From: Byssothecium circinans
Taxonomy: Eukaryota; Ascomycota; Dothideomycetes; Pleosporales; Massarinaceae
DNA length: 64,000 bases
NCBI GenBank assembly: GCA_010015675.1
Contig: ML976987.1
Location: 820,285-884,284 of the forward strand
Direction: 5' to 3'
Positions 45,841-57,190 of the stretch are shown piece after piece (the first letter of the stretch is position 1; every line of letters starts with the position of its first letter). Both the position numbers and the translations under genes were made by a program. A model generated the notes under the pieces. That model had not been told where the DNA came from. It ran no database searches and saw nothing but the letters and a program-made list of their open reading frames with translations.

Positions 45841-47993
45841 ATGTCGGAGCTTCACAAAGCGCTAGAGCACCTGCGCCCCAAAGACTACGGCGAAGTTCCC
45901 CTCGATAACCTCTCGGAATATCTCACCGACCTCTTCTCCAAGGCCGAATTCATCGCGAACTCGGTCCCTCCGCCTCCGAATGGCACGCCCTACGAGATGG
46001 CGCAGCGCTCGCGCAAAGATGCGAATGGCGCTGTTTGCGCCGCCGACCTTACAATCTCTAGCGTTCGGAGGCCCGAAGCAGTGTCCAAGGAACAAAAGGA
46101 GTTGCACAAGGCATGGGGGAGGCCGTTGAAACTGGGCGCGAAGGAGACGCAGACGGGGATTAGTGTGTTTAAGATGGCAGGGAATGATAGGCATGGGGCG
46201 TGGTTTGCGAGGACGAGTGTGCATGAGGGTTTGGGGTTTGCAAAGTGGAAGAGAGCTATGATGAGGGAGTTTCCCGAGAGTTTGGAGACGGTGGGTGGGC
46301 CGGGGGCGGGAAGTGTGAGGGGCATTGGTGGGGATCAAAGATTGGAGGATGTAGAGGTTGAGGGTATTGGAAAGATGGAAGGTAGGTCATGGACACTTTT
46401 AAGCATCGTGGGGATAAGAAAGGGCTAGAAGCTAATTGTACTGCAGTCTACCAACTCTCTGCGCAATTCCCAGGTCCCACCGCCGCACGCGAGTTCATTA
46501 CTCTCCTCCTCACGTCCGACAACTGCCTTGGTGAAGCCTCGAAGATCAATAATATCATACCACGCCATTATATGGTTGTTTCGATCCCCGTTGAACACCC
46601 TGATGCGCCAGTCCGCAGTGGCTTCGTACGCGGCCAGTACGAGTCGGTTGAAATGATACGGGAGATACCTCTACCTTCTGCCAAGTCCGCCGCGTCTGCT
46701 TCTACCTCGAACCTACTCAAGCATGACAGGAAAAAGTCAAGGGACAGAGGAGGCACAATTGGGTTTGCGGAATCGCGAGGCCCAGATGCAAAGGGAGAGA
46801 TGATCGATAGGAAAGATGATGCAGATGAGGATGACCCAGAGATGAATCCCGTAGAATGGATCATGATCACAAGAAGCGATCCAGGGGGTGGTATACCGCG
46901 CTTCATGGTGGAGCGAGGCACGCCTGGCAGTATTGTACAGGATGCAGGCAAGTTTCTGGACTGGGCTTGTGGGAAAGACGATTTCCCCTCGGGCGAAGAA
47001 GACGAGAAAATTGCTCAAGATAGTACGAGACGGAGTATGGACACTGAGAAACATTACTCAATAGCGAACTCAAATGGCGTTTTGGCAGGAGTTGGGACGA
47101 GTATTGCGGACAGACCAAATACTGCAGCATCGCAAAGACTGTCGCAAAGAACCAGTAGTAAACAAGACGAGCAAGGGGGAATTGCACAGACTGTGGCCGA
47201 TACCTTGGAGTCCTACGTGCCAGATGCGCTGAACCCTCTCCATCGGAGAGACACAATCAGCTCTACCTCCTCATCATCCATCGATTCTTTCGCCTCAGCC
47301 GAGCAATTCACCACAGCACCCGACGGACTTCCCATCGACGACACAATACCCACACCCTCAACCTCATCCGAGCAATCGCTAGCCCTTGCCCAAGGCGAAT
47401 CAGCATCAGCTCAAAGCCGCGAGATCCAAAAGATCGAGCAAAAGCGCCAACAACTGCACGAACGCCTCAAATCCGCACGTCAACAACAAACCAACATGAA
47501 CGCGGAAATCTCCACGCGCACCTCCAAAGAGCTCACCAAAGAATCCAAAAAGCATGCCCGCGAGCGCAAAAAGCAAGAAGAAAAATTCGCAAAAGAAGTG
47601 CAAAAGCTCGAAGCGCGCCGCGAACGCGAGACGAAAAAACTGCTCGCGCGCCAGCAGAAAGAGGCGGATAAGAACAACCTCAGTCGTATACAACGCGAGC
47701 GTGATGAATGGAAGGACAGGGCCGAGCTCGCGGAACAGGAGAATAAAGTACTGTTGGAGCAGATTGGCGAGCTGCAGAGGGAGAACACGCAGTTAGCAGC
47801 AAAGATGGGGAAGATGGAGGGCGGAGAGGAGGTCCTGAAGGCAGTGAGGGAGAAGGTGCTTGCTGGTGCGAAGGGCGGGAGGAGGGCGGAGAGTAGGGGG
47901 AGTGTGGGGAGTGGAAGGATCAAGGTTGGTAGCGAGAAGAAGAGTGAAGGGGGTTCAGGACTACAGAACATGGAGAGTAGGGGTGCGCGGTGA
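45841..47993 (+). CDS. DUF3074 (START-like) domain protein with C-terminal coiled coil
   Basis: Two exons (45841-46381, 46447-47993) with a 65-bp intron (GTAGGT..CTGCAG) give 695 aa; the ATG at 45841 is the first in frame. Residues ~1-320 look like the fungal DUF3074 domain, which has a START-like fold: TGISVFKMAGNDRHGAWFARTSVHEGLGFAKWKRAMMREFPESLE, VYQLSAQFPGPTAAREFITLLLTSD completed across the intron, RHYMVVSIPVEHPDAP, GQYESVEMIREIPL, VEWIMITRSDPGGGIPRFMVERGTPGSIVQDAGKFLDWA. A Ser-rich linker follows, then a long charged coiled coil (~500-640: KIEQKRQQLHERLKSARQQQ, KKQEEKFAKEVQKLEARRERETKKLLARQQKE). START-like folds bind lipids or other hydrophobic ligands; no ligand or pathway is known to me for this family. 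Confidence 0.85.
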
Positions 47994-48911
47994 TAGTATT
48001 TTGAGGTTTTCGGCGTGTTTGGGATGTTCTTGCGAGGGTAGCATTGGGTTGGCGTAATATATCACTTTTGGTTGGTGGTTGTTGGTTGTTGGTTGGTATA
48101 TTGTTTTGTGCATGGCGTTGGTGGGTGGCTATCGTGCATGCACGTAAATTGAGAGGTTCATCCAAATCTTTAAAAATGCTCCTAGGTCACACACACTCTA
48201 CAGGAGAACAATACCTAACCATCAAAGAAATGTATCCATCTACATACATACCTGTAGCTATTTGTCTGCTAGCCCGATCGATAGGAGACGATTGCTGACA
48301 TCCCCTACCCCCCCAGTCCTCTTCATCCCACCTTACTAATCCGGATTGGGCTTGAACTTTTTTTCCCCTTCGGTTTCCGATATCGTATCACCATCACGAC
48401 TTTTTCCGCATCCTACGCGTACGCTGTCGGGTCTGATACTCTGCGCTTAACGAATAGATAATCTACCCGTATTATCTCGAAGGGAAAAGGGGTCTAACCA
48501 AGCGCTTCTTTTGCTGGTAGAAGTTGACCAGCTGCAGGGTATCTGGAGGGGATTCACTGTTGGCGGTGTAGCTGGGAAGGTTGTTAAAGAGATAGCAAAG
48601 GGGATCCATCTGTGCAAGAGAAACAATATCGGCGGGAAAGATCCGGGAGAATTGGGAAAGAGCTAGGATAGTTGATAGTTGCACACAGGGAGGGTGTTCA
48701 AGCCGCCGCCTTCCAGGCTACCTACCTTACAACCCCGGCCGGGTATCAATCACGTGGGAAGATTCCTCTCTCCAGCCTGGTACTTCAGAGCTTCGATCCG
48801 GATTCACAACTTCGTCTAATCCCCTCGCGGACGCTACGCCCCAGTGCGGCACAACCTGCCGACAATACACCCAACCTCAAGGCGCCGTTTACTGTACTCC
48901 TCGATCCAAAC
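47994..48911. other. Intergenic, no gene seen
   Basis: About 900 bp between tandem genes. It includes GTTGGTT repeats (48070-48097) and a pyrimidine-rich stretch (48300-48370). The frame of the next gene is open upstream to about 48672 but has no ATG there. Confidence 0.45.
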
Positions 48912-49904
48912 ATGTCAGCATCTTCAACCCCAGCGTCCGTAACGCGCAGCGGCACGCCCCAACCCAGCGATGGCAGCGGCGGCGGCGGTGTCAAACCCAC
49001 ACTCCTCGCCTTCCACGGCTCGGGAAGTAACGCTACCATTCATACGATACAGATGGCGCGGCTGAGTCGCCTGCTTAAACCGCATTTTGATATTATTTCT
49101 CTGGACGGTAAGTTTTAATCTCCATCAATTACCCCACCCATTCATTCCCCACCCCCTTTACCTTTCCTTTCCTCTCCTCTCCTCTCTTCCCCCCACTAAC
49201 GCCCCACGCCAGCGCCCTACCCCTCCCCCGCCGGCCCCGGAATCCTCCCCTTCTTCGAAGGCTGCGGCCCCTACCACCGCTGGATCCCCCCCTCCGAAAC
49301 CCTAAGCATAGCCGCCATGCGCTCGGGGTCGGGCTCCTCTACCCTCCCCCCAGAAGTCGAAGACCTCGTCCACAGCACCATCACCTCCGTCGCTGAAAAG
49401 GGAAGCCGCGTCGTCGGCCTCCTGGGCTTCAGCCAGGGAACCCGCGTCGTCGCCGGCCTGCTCAAGGCCGCCGAGATCGTGCAGGCCCGGGCCCCCGGGG
49501 ACGCGGCGCTCGCGTGGCTCGATTTCCGCTTCGCGGTTAGTGTTTGCGGGAGTTATCCGCCGCCGTTGGTTCCGGGGGCTGCGAAGGCGTTGGTCGAGGG
49601 GGAGGGCGGGGGGGTGTTGGCGGAGAAGATTAAGGTGCCCACGCTGCATGTTCAGGGGGAGAAGGATGAGTGGGATTGGGCGGGGAAGTTGCTGGTTGAG
49701 GGGAGTTTTGACGTTGGCGGTGATGCGGGGACGGGGACAGGGACGGGGAGGGGGAGTGAGGTGTTGAGGTTGGATATGGGGCATCATTATCCCGTTAAGG
49801 CGGAGGATAGCAAGAAGATCGCAGACTGGGTTTTGAGCGTTTGGAAGGACGTTGGGGGGGAAGGGGGTGATGTTGCTGCTGCTGGTGCTGGTGCGTCTTC
49901 GTAG
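48912..49904 (+). CDS. FSH1-family serine hydrolase
   Basis: Two exons (48912-49107, 49213-49904) with a 105-bp intron (GTAAGT..CGCCAG) give 295 aa. It is an alpha/beta-hydrolase of the FSH1 type: LLAFHGSGSNATIHTIQMARL (oxyanion-side His-Gly), then LLGFSQGTRVVAGLL with the nucleophile Ser at about residue 139. PTLHVQGEKDEW carries the catalytic Asp and LDMGHHYPVKAED the catalytic His. The N-terminal ~28 residues and the C-terminal Gly/Ala tail are low complexity. An insert DVGGDAGTGTGTGRG precedes the His motif. The family includes yeast Fsh1-3 and polyketide-associated thiohydrolases such as LovG; the substrate is not predictable. It is convergent with pacC, 459 bp between stops. Confidence 0.88.
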
Positions 49905-50363
49905 GGGTGGGTGGTTGGGGGTGTGTTGTGATGCGTGGACGTCGATTAGGGAGGTGGAATGCGGGGATAGAGCAGTATTTCATACGACTACGGCGGGGAA
50001 ACTTCCATCCCATCGCATTTAGAAACTAGAACAGGATCAAGAAATTGATAGAATTTCAATCATGTCACATGGAGATAAGCGGGTTGCTTGGAGTAGAACA
50101 GAGAAAGGCGTCAATCATCGATTGTGTGGAGGGAAAAAAACCCCAACTATTCAAATAATCCTACCGAACACGCTTGCCCCGGCACCGTGAAAAAAGCTAA
50201 CGGCCAAACTAAAAGGTATAACATCCCATCCGCAGACAAGGAGAAGACGTAAGAGGGTAGAAAGTGAAGAACGACACAGATCCGTACCCATTTACCCTGC
50301 CCAATCCCAGCCACGACCCCAAACGCCAAGCCACCGATTTTCATACCCCGTCAACCGAGTGAC
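49905..50363. other. Convergent intergenic region, no gene seen
   Basis: Contains the 3' UTRs of the serine hydrolase and pacC genes. Nothing else is seen. Confidence 0.5.
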
Positions 50364-52391
50364 CTATTCCCGACCTTCTTGCACCGCACGTAAAACGGGA
50401 TATAGATCGCGCGCATCATCGCTCATACGACGCTCGCGCTTGATATGCTCGTCCTCGTCGGAATCGGAGGAGTAGTCGTGGGCCTCGAGACGCTCTTTGA
50501 GATATGCCCTCAGCCTCTCTATGGTGCGGATATTCTCAACCCATGACTGTTGCGAAGCCTCGGGCTGCTCGGTAGATGTCGAGGATACTGCGCTGGGTGA
50601 TCGCAGAGATAGAGCGGGGTCAACCTTGGGGCTGTGAAGGGCAAGCTGATTGACGTTGTGGTGCAGGCTGTCGGAATCCTTGGGCGATCCGATGCCCGAA
50701 GTATCCATGTGGTCATTCTCATTTCTCTCTGGCGCTGCCTTCTGCAGAAGGTTACCAGAAATACGTCGACGGCCATCATCAAAAGCAGAACCCAGACCGG
50801 AGGATGGGGCTGCGGCGGACATGTCGGACATGGCACTGACCGATGGGAGAGTGGGATACATGCCGCCCATCGTGGTCCTAGTCGTTGGTGAAATGGTGCT
50901 TGCTGAGTGGCCAGGAGAGTGCTGTGAGGTGTATGACATAACGCTTGAGGCAGGAGTCAATGCCGGCGTTTCAATACTTGAGGAAACTGCGGATGCGTGG
51001 GCAGAATGATGGTGAGCGGAAGCAAGTCCAGGTGGCGAGTGGCTGGAGCGATAGGCGGAGCCAGTCATGACGGAGTGTGCGCCGGCTTGCTGCACGCCAG
51101 CTGCTGCTGCATGGTTGGGGTTCTCGTATACAGTGCTCTGCAGCTGCTCCAAGAACTGGTCGATGTTCAACAAATCGCTCTTGCTCCTAAGGTTGGGCAA
51201 GGGCAAAGAGTAAGGGTGCATCGGAGGATGCGAGGCTTGGGCGACCATAGTCCCTCCGTGGCCGTACTCGGACATGCCACCGTGCGGGTAGCCTCCGCCA
51301 ATGGTAGGGAGCTGGACACTTTGAAGGCCCATCAATCTCTGGCCGACATCGTAGTAAGTGGTGGGGTCGATTGATCGACGCTTAGCATCGCCAAAGAACT
51401 CATTGAGAGCATCGTAGGCAGCACGCTTTCGGATCTCGTAAGAGTCGTTGTTTAGCTGCTGAGTAGGGTTGACAGCATAGTAAACAGGCCCGTAGGCCGA
51501 GTTCTGGGGTGGGCCGCCGTAGAAGCCAGCCGGGGCGCCTCCAGGATGCTGTTGGGCATAGCCGCCGTTGTGTCCAAGAGCGCCATCAGGATACTGGTAT
51601 CCACTCGCTGTAGCGGCAAGCGCCTGCAAGTCAGCGACCACTGTAGTTCTCAAGTTAGAACAAGGAAATCCGAAATGCGCACGGATGGCGGATGGAAAAA
51701 GAAGATGTTGACAAGGTAAGATGACAAGGACGGGGTCAACATACGTTTGCCGTTTTGGCCTTGATAGCCTGATGGGCCGTGAGGGCCACCGCGGTTAGGT
51801 TCGGGTGAGCGAAGGAGAACAGAGTCGTCGGCGTGCGTCTTGACGTGCTTCTTCAAATCCTGGGGGCGCTTGAAAGCCTTGCCGCAGAAGTCACATTTGT
51901 GCGGCTTCAACGGGACGTGGACGCGAATGTGTGACGTGATGTGGTCACGCTTCACCGTCGTGGTACGGCAGTTGCCCCACTGGCAGGTCAAGTTCAGGTT
52001 GTTGGTGCTCTTGCGGCCGACATGGCGCTCGCAGACGTGGTCCTGCAGAGTGTGAGCGAGGTGTTATCACGTGACTAGTTGCACTGAGGGCAACCAGGTG
52101 GCGCGATGGCGCACAGTTGACTGCGCATGGAGCCATCGTCTACAAGTGCAGCAGCACCGTCCGCGTGCATGCAGAGGCCGTCGCGCGCGATCAAGATGGA
52201 GGACCTGGACTTACATAGAGCTGTTCGGCGGATGGGCAGCGCTCGCCGCAGTTCTGCCACTGGCACACGAGAGAGTCGGTAGACAGAGATGCAGCAGCGG
52301 GGTTGGGCGTGTTCTGCTGCGAGGTATTGCCTTGGGGCTGAGGAGCAGCGGCCTGAGCGGCAGTGTTCTGTGTGGGTGTAGGCTCGGCCAT
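50364..52391 (-). CDS. pacC: pH-response zinc finger transcription factor PacC/Rim101
   Basis: Three exons (52391-52215, 52042-51745, 51640-50364) with introns of 172 and 104 bp give 583 aa. Three C2H2 fingers lie at about 43-140: [29 protein letters not shown] (split by intron 1), [29 protein letters not shown] and [26 protein letters not shown], with the family-typical [13 protein letters not shown] linker. The rest is Ser/Pro/Gln-rich, with [43 protein letters not shown] and [24 protein letters not shown], a segment typical of PacC around the signalling-protease box. The C-terminus is charged ([22 protein letters not shown]). At alkaline pH the Pal pathway and proteasome cleave PacC to an activator binding GCCARG. 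The C-terminus is shorter than in Aspergillus. Confidence 0.95.
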
Positions 52392-52424
52392 CTTGTCGAC
52401 GCCCAGTGCTTTGCTGTGGGTTGT

Positions 52425-52430
52425 CTTGGC
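52425..52430 (-). promoter_or_regulatory. Candidate PacC site in pacC leader
   Basis: CTTGGC on the plus strand (GCCAAG on the minus), matching the PacC consensus GCCARG, 34 bp upstream of the pacC ATG. One of four such hexamers in the first ~660 bp upstream. Confidence 0.35.
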
Positions 52431-52741
52431 AGCGAAGGGCGAAGGGGGTGGTGAGGGTGAGGGCACCGAAGAAAAGTCAAGATTTGCTTAGTAAAGGGGA
52501 CCAAGGTAAAAGGAAGGCGCGTCTGCTGGTTGTCAGATTGCGAAAAATGGAGAGGCGAGGAACGCGCGAGGGCAAGCAGGAGTCAAGTATGAAATGCGCG
52601 GGGAGGAAGGCTTGGGCCTTTCGGGGCGACTGCCCAGTGTCCCGCTCAAGGACCAAGAAAATGCGCGCACAGCCTGCACCATCCAGCGCCATCAAGCTAT
52701 TCGCCCAACCATAGTACCGCGCTAGCACGGACTCCAGTGTT

Positions 52742-52765
52742 GGCGTCTTGGCGGGCGTCTTGGCG
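52742..52765 (-). promoter_or_regulatory. Tandem 12-bp repeat carrying two PacC consensus sites
   Basis: GGCGTCTTGGCG occurs twice back-to-back (52742-52753 and 52754-52765). Each copy contains CTTGGC, the complement of the PacC site GCCAAG, so two sites lie 12 bp apart about 350-375 bp upstream of the pacC ATG. Another GCCAAG is at 53046-53051. In Aspergillus pacC is an alkaline-expressed gene with PacC sites in its promoter; autoregulation here is inference. Confidence 0.45.
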
Positions 52766-55349
52766 GCTTGTCCGAAGCATCCTATCGCGCCACTCCTTTG
52801 GCCCATCTGCTCTGCCCTCTGCCCCCTCTGCATGCAAGGCGCCCCTCACATTACCCACCGCGTCCGCATCCTTGCCCGGACTCTCACCCTCTCGTGTATA
52901 CGCCCCTACTCCGGACGGCCGGCTTTTTGACGACGCGTCCCCATCCAGCGCCCTCAGCAGAAAAAGAAGCTCTCGGCACTACTGTCATAAGCCTGGCGTT
53001 AGCCTGATCCTTTGAGACACGCCCGAAACCAACACCGTCGGTTCGGCCAAGTCTTCCCGACGTGATCCGCCCACTCTTGCACTTGGCTGAGCGGAAAGTC
53101 TTGTCTCTTGCTTCCACTGCTTGCCCAGCACTTCAGAATCACCACCTGGACACTGCACTCTATTCTTTCACAAACCTCTCGACACTCAAACAGCAGAATG
53201 GCAGCAGAAGATCAACGTCCCACGAGTTGCTGGCCCGCTTCCCTTTCTCCAAGCCATCCAGTACCTCTTTCTCAGCCTAGCATCTCACAATCTGACAGCT
53301 GTCCATCTTCTTCACAGATGTGATTCTCTCCCTCTCTTGTCCTCGTTCTCTCCTACTGCCACCCCAAGAGTCTCGAGTCGCCTTCTCCACGATTTCCCAA
53401 ACCTGCCAACCCCATAACTATGGAGACAGGAGGCTTGGAAGGTGCTGTTCACGTCGAGTCTGCTCCAGTCTCCAGGACTTCACCGTGCAGAAACTCGACC
53501 CAATCTCGTTTCGCACCGCATGCTAAGCAACGCCCTTGTTACTAGCCCCGCAGGTCCATCTCCACAGTCTCCACAACTCGAAAACAGCTACCACAACCTC
53601 CTACAGCAGACAGTCCTCCCAACGCGAGTCAAAGACTCTTGCATGCGGGGAGTCTCGAATCAATCGCACAACTACCCATGGCAGTGGCGCCAGCGGACAT
53701 AAACGGAACGTTTCAATCAGTATGCTGAAGCGGCTGTTTCTCGCCTATCGACGCTTGGAAAGAATAGTAAAGAGACACTTCACATCTTGGAGCACCACAC
53801 CAGTCGCTCTGAAGGCGCATAGGGTGCCATTCACGGCACTCAATACGAAATTTACCTCAATCTACCAGATAATCAAATCCCCCTAAGACAGTGCTAGGAA
53901 GTGCTCGGCATTGTGAGCGGGCCAAGCGCGGACCTTGGCATGCGGGAGTGCCCAGACAAGAGTATTAAATTCCTTGGCTGATGCATTCGCGGGAGGCTGT
54001 GCAAATAGGACGACTTTGCCGGAGTATTTCCCCCAACCACATGATAGGTTTACTTCGGCTCTGACGACCAGGAAAGAGTCGATTGATGAAATCGTCTGCG
54101 GGACCGTATTTTTCGCCGCCTCCACACCTTATGGGGTCTGATGGGATGTCTCTAGATTTGGGGACACGTCCACAAATTGACAAACACTGGAACGGCGGCT
54201 AAACGTATCCCTCACATGTGATTGACACCTTTCAAATACAACATGCTGGCACATCTTTATTGATAGACGGACAAGTGGCCTATTGAGACAAATGGAACTT
54301 CTAAAAAAAGCGAACTAATACAACTTTGAAAGGAATTGAAGTTACTCCGTACAGAACTTGGCGGGGAATCTCTTATCTACAAGCTTCCCCTAGCCGAGCA
54401 ACAAGACGCTTTGCTTAACAACTCCACATTCTTGCTGAGACTTGTTATCCACTTCTCCGCAATAATCACCAGTCCTCCCGATGACGAAGCCACGTGCGTA
54501 ACCGATCGTCCGGGTACATCACCGCTGCGGCGCTCCGTGTCCTCTCCCCTACTGTAGGTCTCAGTGCGTCATCTTCGCACAAGCCGTAACCAGTATCTGA
54601 TCAAAGGTAATCAATCATACGAACAAGGACAACAACCTTCCCTCCATCCACCTCTTCCACCTCTGAATCCCCAACTACATACTTACCATTTCCCCCTTAA
54701 AACAGTCAGTGTTCATCCACTGTCCACAGTCCCAGGCCAGTCCCAGCATCGATAACCAGGAACCAACCGGGCACTTGCCCAGAAGCCCGCCGATCGCCCT
54801 CGACAAGAACCCGCCGTCAATGACGACGACGGGAGGCTTAGCAACGTTTGCAATGAAAAGCTCATTTCCTCGGCGAGATAAGGTGCCGAGAAGATGCTGA
54901 GAATGAAATGGTGTGCTGGGCTGGGCTGGGCGGCGGAGATGCGGGACAAGACAGCCTTGGCTGCCTTGATTTTGGGGCGGGCCAAGGGAGGAGTTGCTAA
55001 TTTGTGTGCTGTGGTTGTGGGTGTGTGCTTTGGGGTGAGGTGAGGTTGAATCGACGCCGCGACGGTGGATGGGGTCGGTGGGTGTATGCTTTGGATGGAT
55101 TGTGATGCATGAGCTAGAGATTTGGCAATATTCTCATGTACTATTTGGATGCGATACTGGAGCATGAAGATCATAACATGTCAACCCGTCACCATAGATC
55201 AATGGACTCAACACCAGATGAGCATACAGCGACGATCTTTCACAATTCAACGATCCCACTCGAACCTCACCTCTTTCTTTACTGTAGGATCTCCCATTCC
55301 AGCAGGCCTCGTCATCTTCACTATCACCGAAGAACATCATTCCTCACCA
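52766..55349. other. Long upstream region of pacC, no confident gene
   Basis: Many overlapping short open frames without recognisable domains. The part 52780-53420 is pyrimidine-rich on the plus strand and probably promoter. A minus-strand frame at 54713-55174 is Ser/Pro/His-rich and not convincing. Confidence 0.4.
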
Positions 55350-55495
55350 TGCTCGTTCCTATCGCCTTCCTCGAATATCTTCCACGCCCACCTTGTGTTT
55401 GATACAATATAAGTTAGAACTACCACCGCACCAAAAATAAATATCCCGACAGCAAAGACCCACAGTAGAATACAACGCGGGGCTGTACCGTCCAT
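55205..55495 (-). CDS. Candidate small single-pass membrane protein
   Basis: A minus-strand ATG at 55495 opens MDGTAPRC, followed by a strong hydrophobic segment (ILLWVFAVGIFIFGAVVVLTYIV) and NTRWAWKIFEEGDRNEH. A plausible intron (GTGAGG..CCTACAG) would fuse this to VKKEVRFEWDR and a stop, giving roughly 60 aa; unspliced it stops after EHGEE. The end coordinate is approximate. In-frame ATGs further upstream (to about 55594) could lengthen the N-terminus. No family is recognised. It stands out because the surrounding frames are low-complexity while this one has a clean membrane helix with flanking charges. It may still be chance. Confidence 0.3.
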
Positions 55496-55695
55496 CGCAC
55501 CGTGCCCGAAACAAACGCGGTAGGAGGAGGGGAGGGCAAACATCATCATCGTACTATACACACATACAGTACATACCGTCGCACTTCCTCCCATCTCAAT
55601 TATCCACCGCAACTAAAGAACCGTACCACACAGTATGAATACAGGACCTTCACCCTATCTGACGCAGTCCATCTACGTCAAGCGGGTACGAGATC

Positions 55696-55775
55696 CTTTC
55701 CTTTCCTTTCCTTTCCTTTCCTTTCCTTTCCTTTCCTTTCCTTTCCTTTCCTTTCCTTTCCTTTCCTTTCCTTTC
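55696..55775. repeat. Perfect (CTTTC)16 microsatellite
   Basis: Sixteen uninterrupted copies of CTTTC (80 bp), a pure pyrimidine strand with purine complement. It is soon followed by three GGGATC-type copies at about 55826-55842. Such homopurine tracts are length-variable and can form triplex DNA (general knowledge). Confidence 0.97.
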
Positions 55776-57190
55776 CCTCCCAGCGTAGAAAAGAACTCAG
55801 CAAGACCGTCGTGGATCCGTAAGATCGGGATCGGGATCGGGATATGGATGTGCATTTAGATCTCGCACCTACACTAATACTAATATTAATAGCGTTCTTT
55901 ATCCCATAACTACCTAGGTAGCAGCTATGCTTGCTATCTCAATCCCCATATCCTGACCATCAAGTCTGTTTTCCATTTACAGCTTTGAACCGTTAAACCG
56001 TTGAACCTTGGGGGTTGGGAGTGGGAAACTACATACCACCTCGCTGGTAGGCTGCGGAGTTTCCCCCCCCCCCCTTTTTTTTTTTGGAACGTGGGGATAT
56101 AGAGTAGTGTGTGTGGTGGGGAAATACAAATCCACCCGGCTGTCACTAACGACTACTGGTATGGTATGTGGAAGGAAGGAAGGTCTGCGCCTCCCCTCCC
56201 TGTGAGTACTTCGCATACACTCGCTTTTTGCGGGGTTGCAGTGTCTATCTATTTTAGTTGTGGGATACGGGGTGAGTGAGTGGATGGATGGATGGATGGG
56301 TTATTTTGATAAGTAGACCGGACCGGTAAATATGTGGCATGTGATGTGTGAGAGGGAAGAATCGATGAGTACGTAAGTTAGGTATGTGAAGTGAGAGTTC
56401 TATGAATCCATCTGTATATATGCAGTGTGCTAAGGTCAAAATTCTAGTCACATACTACTGCGTATACGCACGGGAGGAGGTACGCGTAGTCCATACATAA
56501 TAGGACCCCACGCTCTACTCCACCATCTTCAAAAGCGTATCTTGCCCACGTAGCAAGGTAGTGAAACAAGTGAGCTGTGGAACACATTATTCATTCAATT
56601 ACGGGTGCTGACTGTGAGCTCCGACCTCCCCACCATGCCATGCCATGCTATACTATACCCTATATCTATATCCCAACCAATGCCAGTTCATGTCAAGCAG
56701 TCCTACGCCATATCCAGCTAAAAATGCAAATGCTTCAGAGGCCTAATGCCCAATGCCTGATAACCCCAATGCCAATCTATCCGAACCCCCAAAGACCCAT
56801 GGGTATCATTACAATCCTCGTTTCTACATAATGTCTCTTTGAATACTAGCACGCCTCCGTAGTTCAAACGCTCCACTCAACAAATTCCCACGAATCTCGC
56901 GACGAGTCGCCGGTTTCATGAGGATATGGTTGTGAATCATCGTTGTCGCCATCTAGAGGAAGGGGGGTGTAGTGGAATGCCTCCTGGGGCGAGGTGCTGA
57001 GACTTGGCACATCTTGCTCATGCGCTAAGTCGTCCTACTTCTCAGGCAAGGCAGGGGTACCAAGTAGTGTAGAATCGCTGGATGAGCTTTCCACATCTTC
57101 CTCAACCAGGCCGTAGCAGGTTTTGGTGACGGTTCCGTAAGATGGCTCGGCCGAACAGCTGCGGACAGTTAATAATGGAGATGCTCCGTT
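55776..57190. other. Intergenic region with mononucleotide and GGAT runs
   Basis: Contains a C-run directly followed by a T-run (about 56054-56074), (GGAT)4 near 56281-56298 and AT-rich spacer. Its right end is the 3' flank of the myotubularin gene. No gene is seen. Confidence 0.45.

Noticed and set aside
54713..55174. 153-codon minus-strand open frame upstream of pacC
   Set aside because: Low complexity, no domain, no splice partner that makes a better protein.
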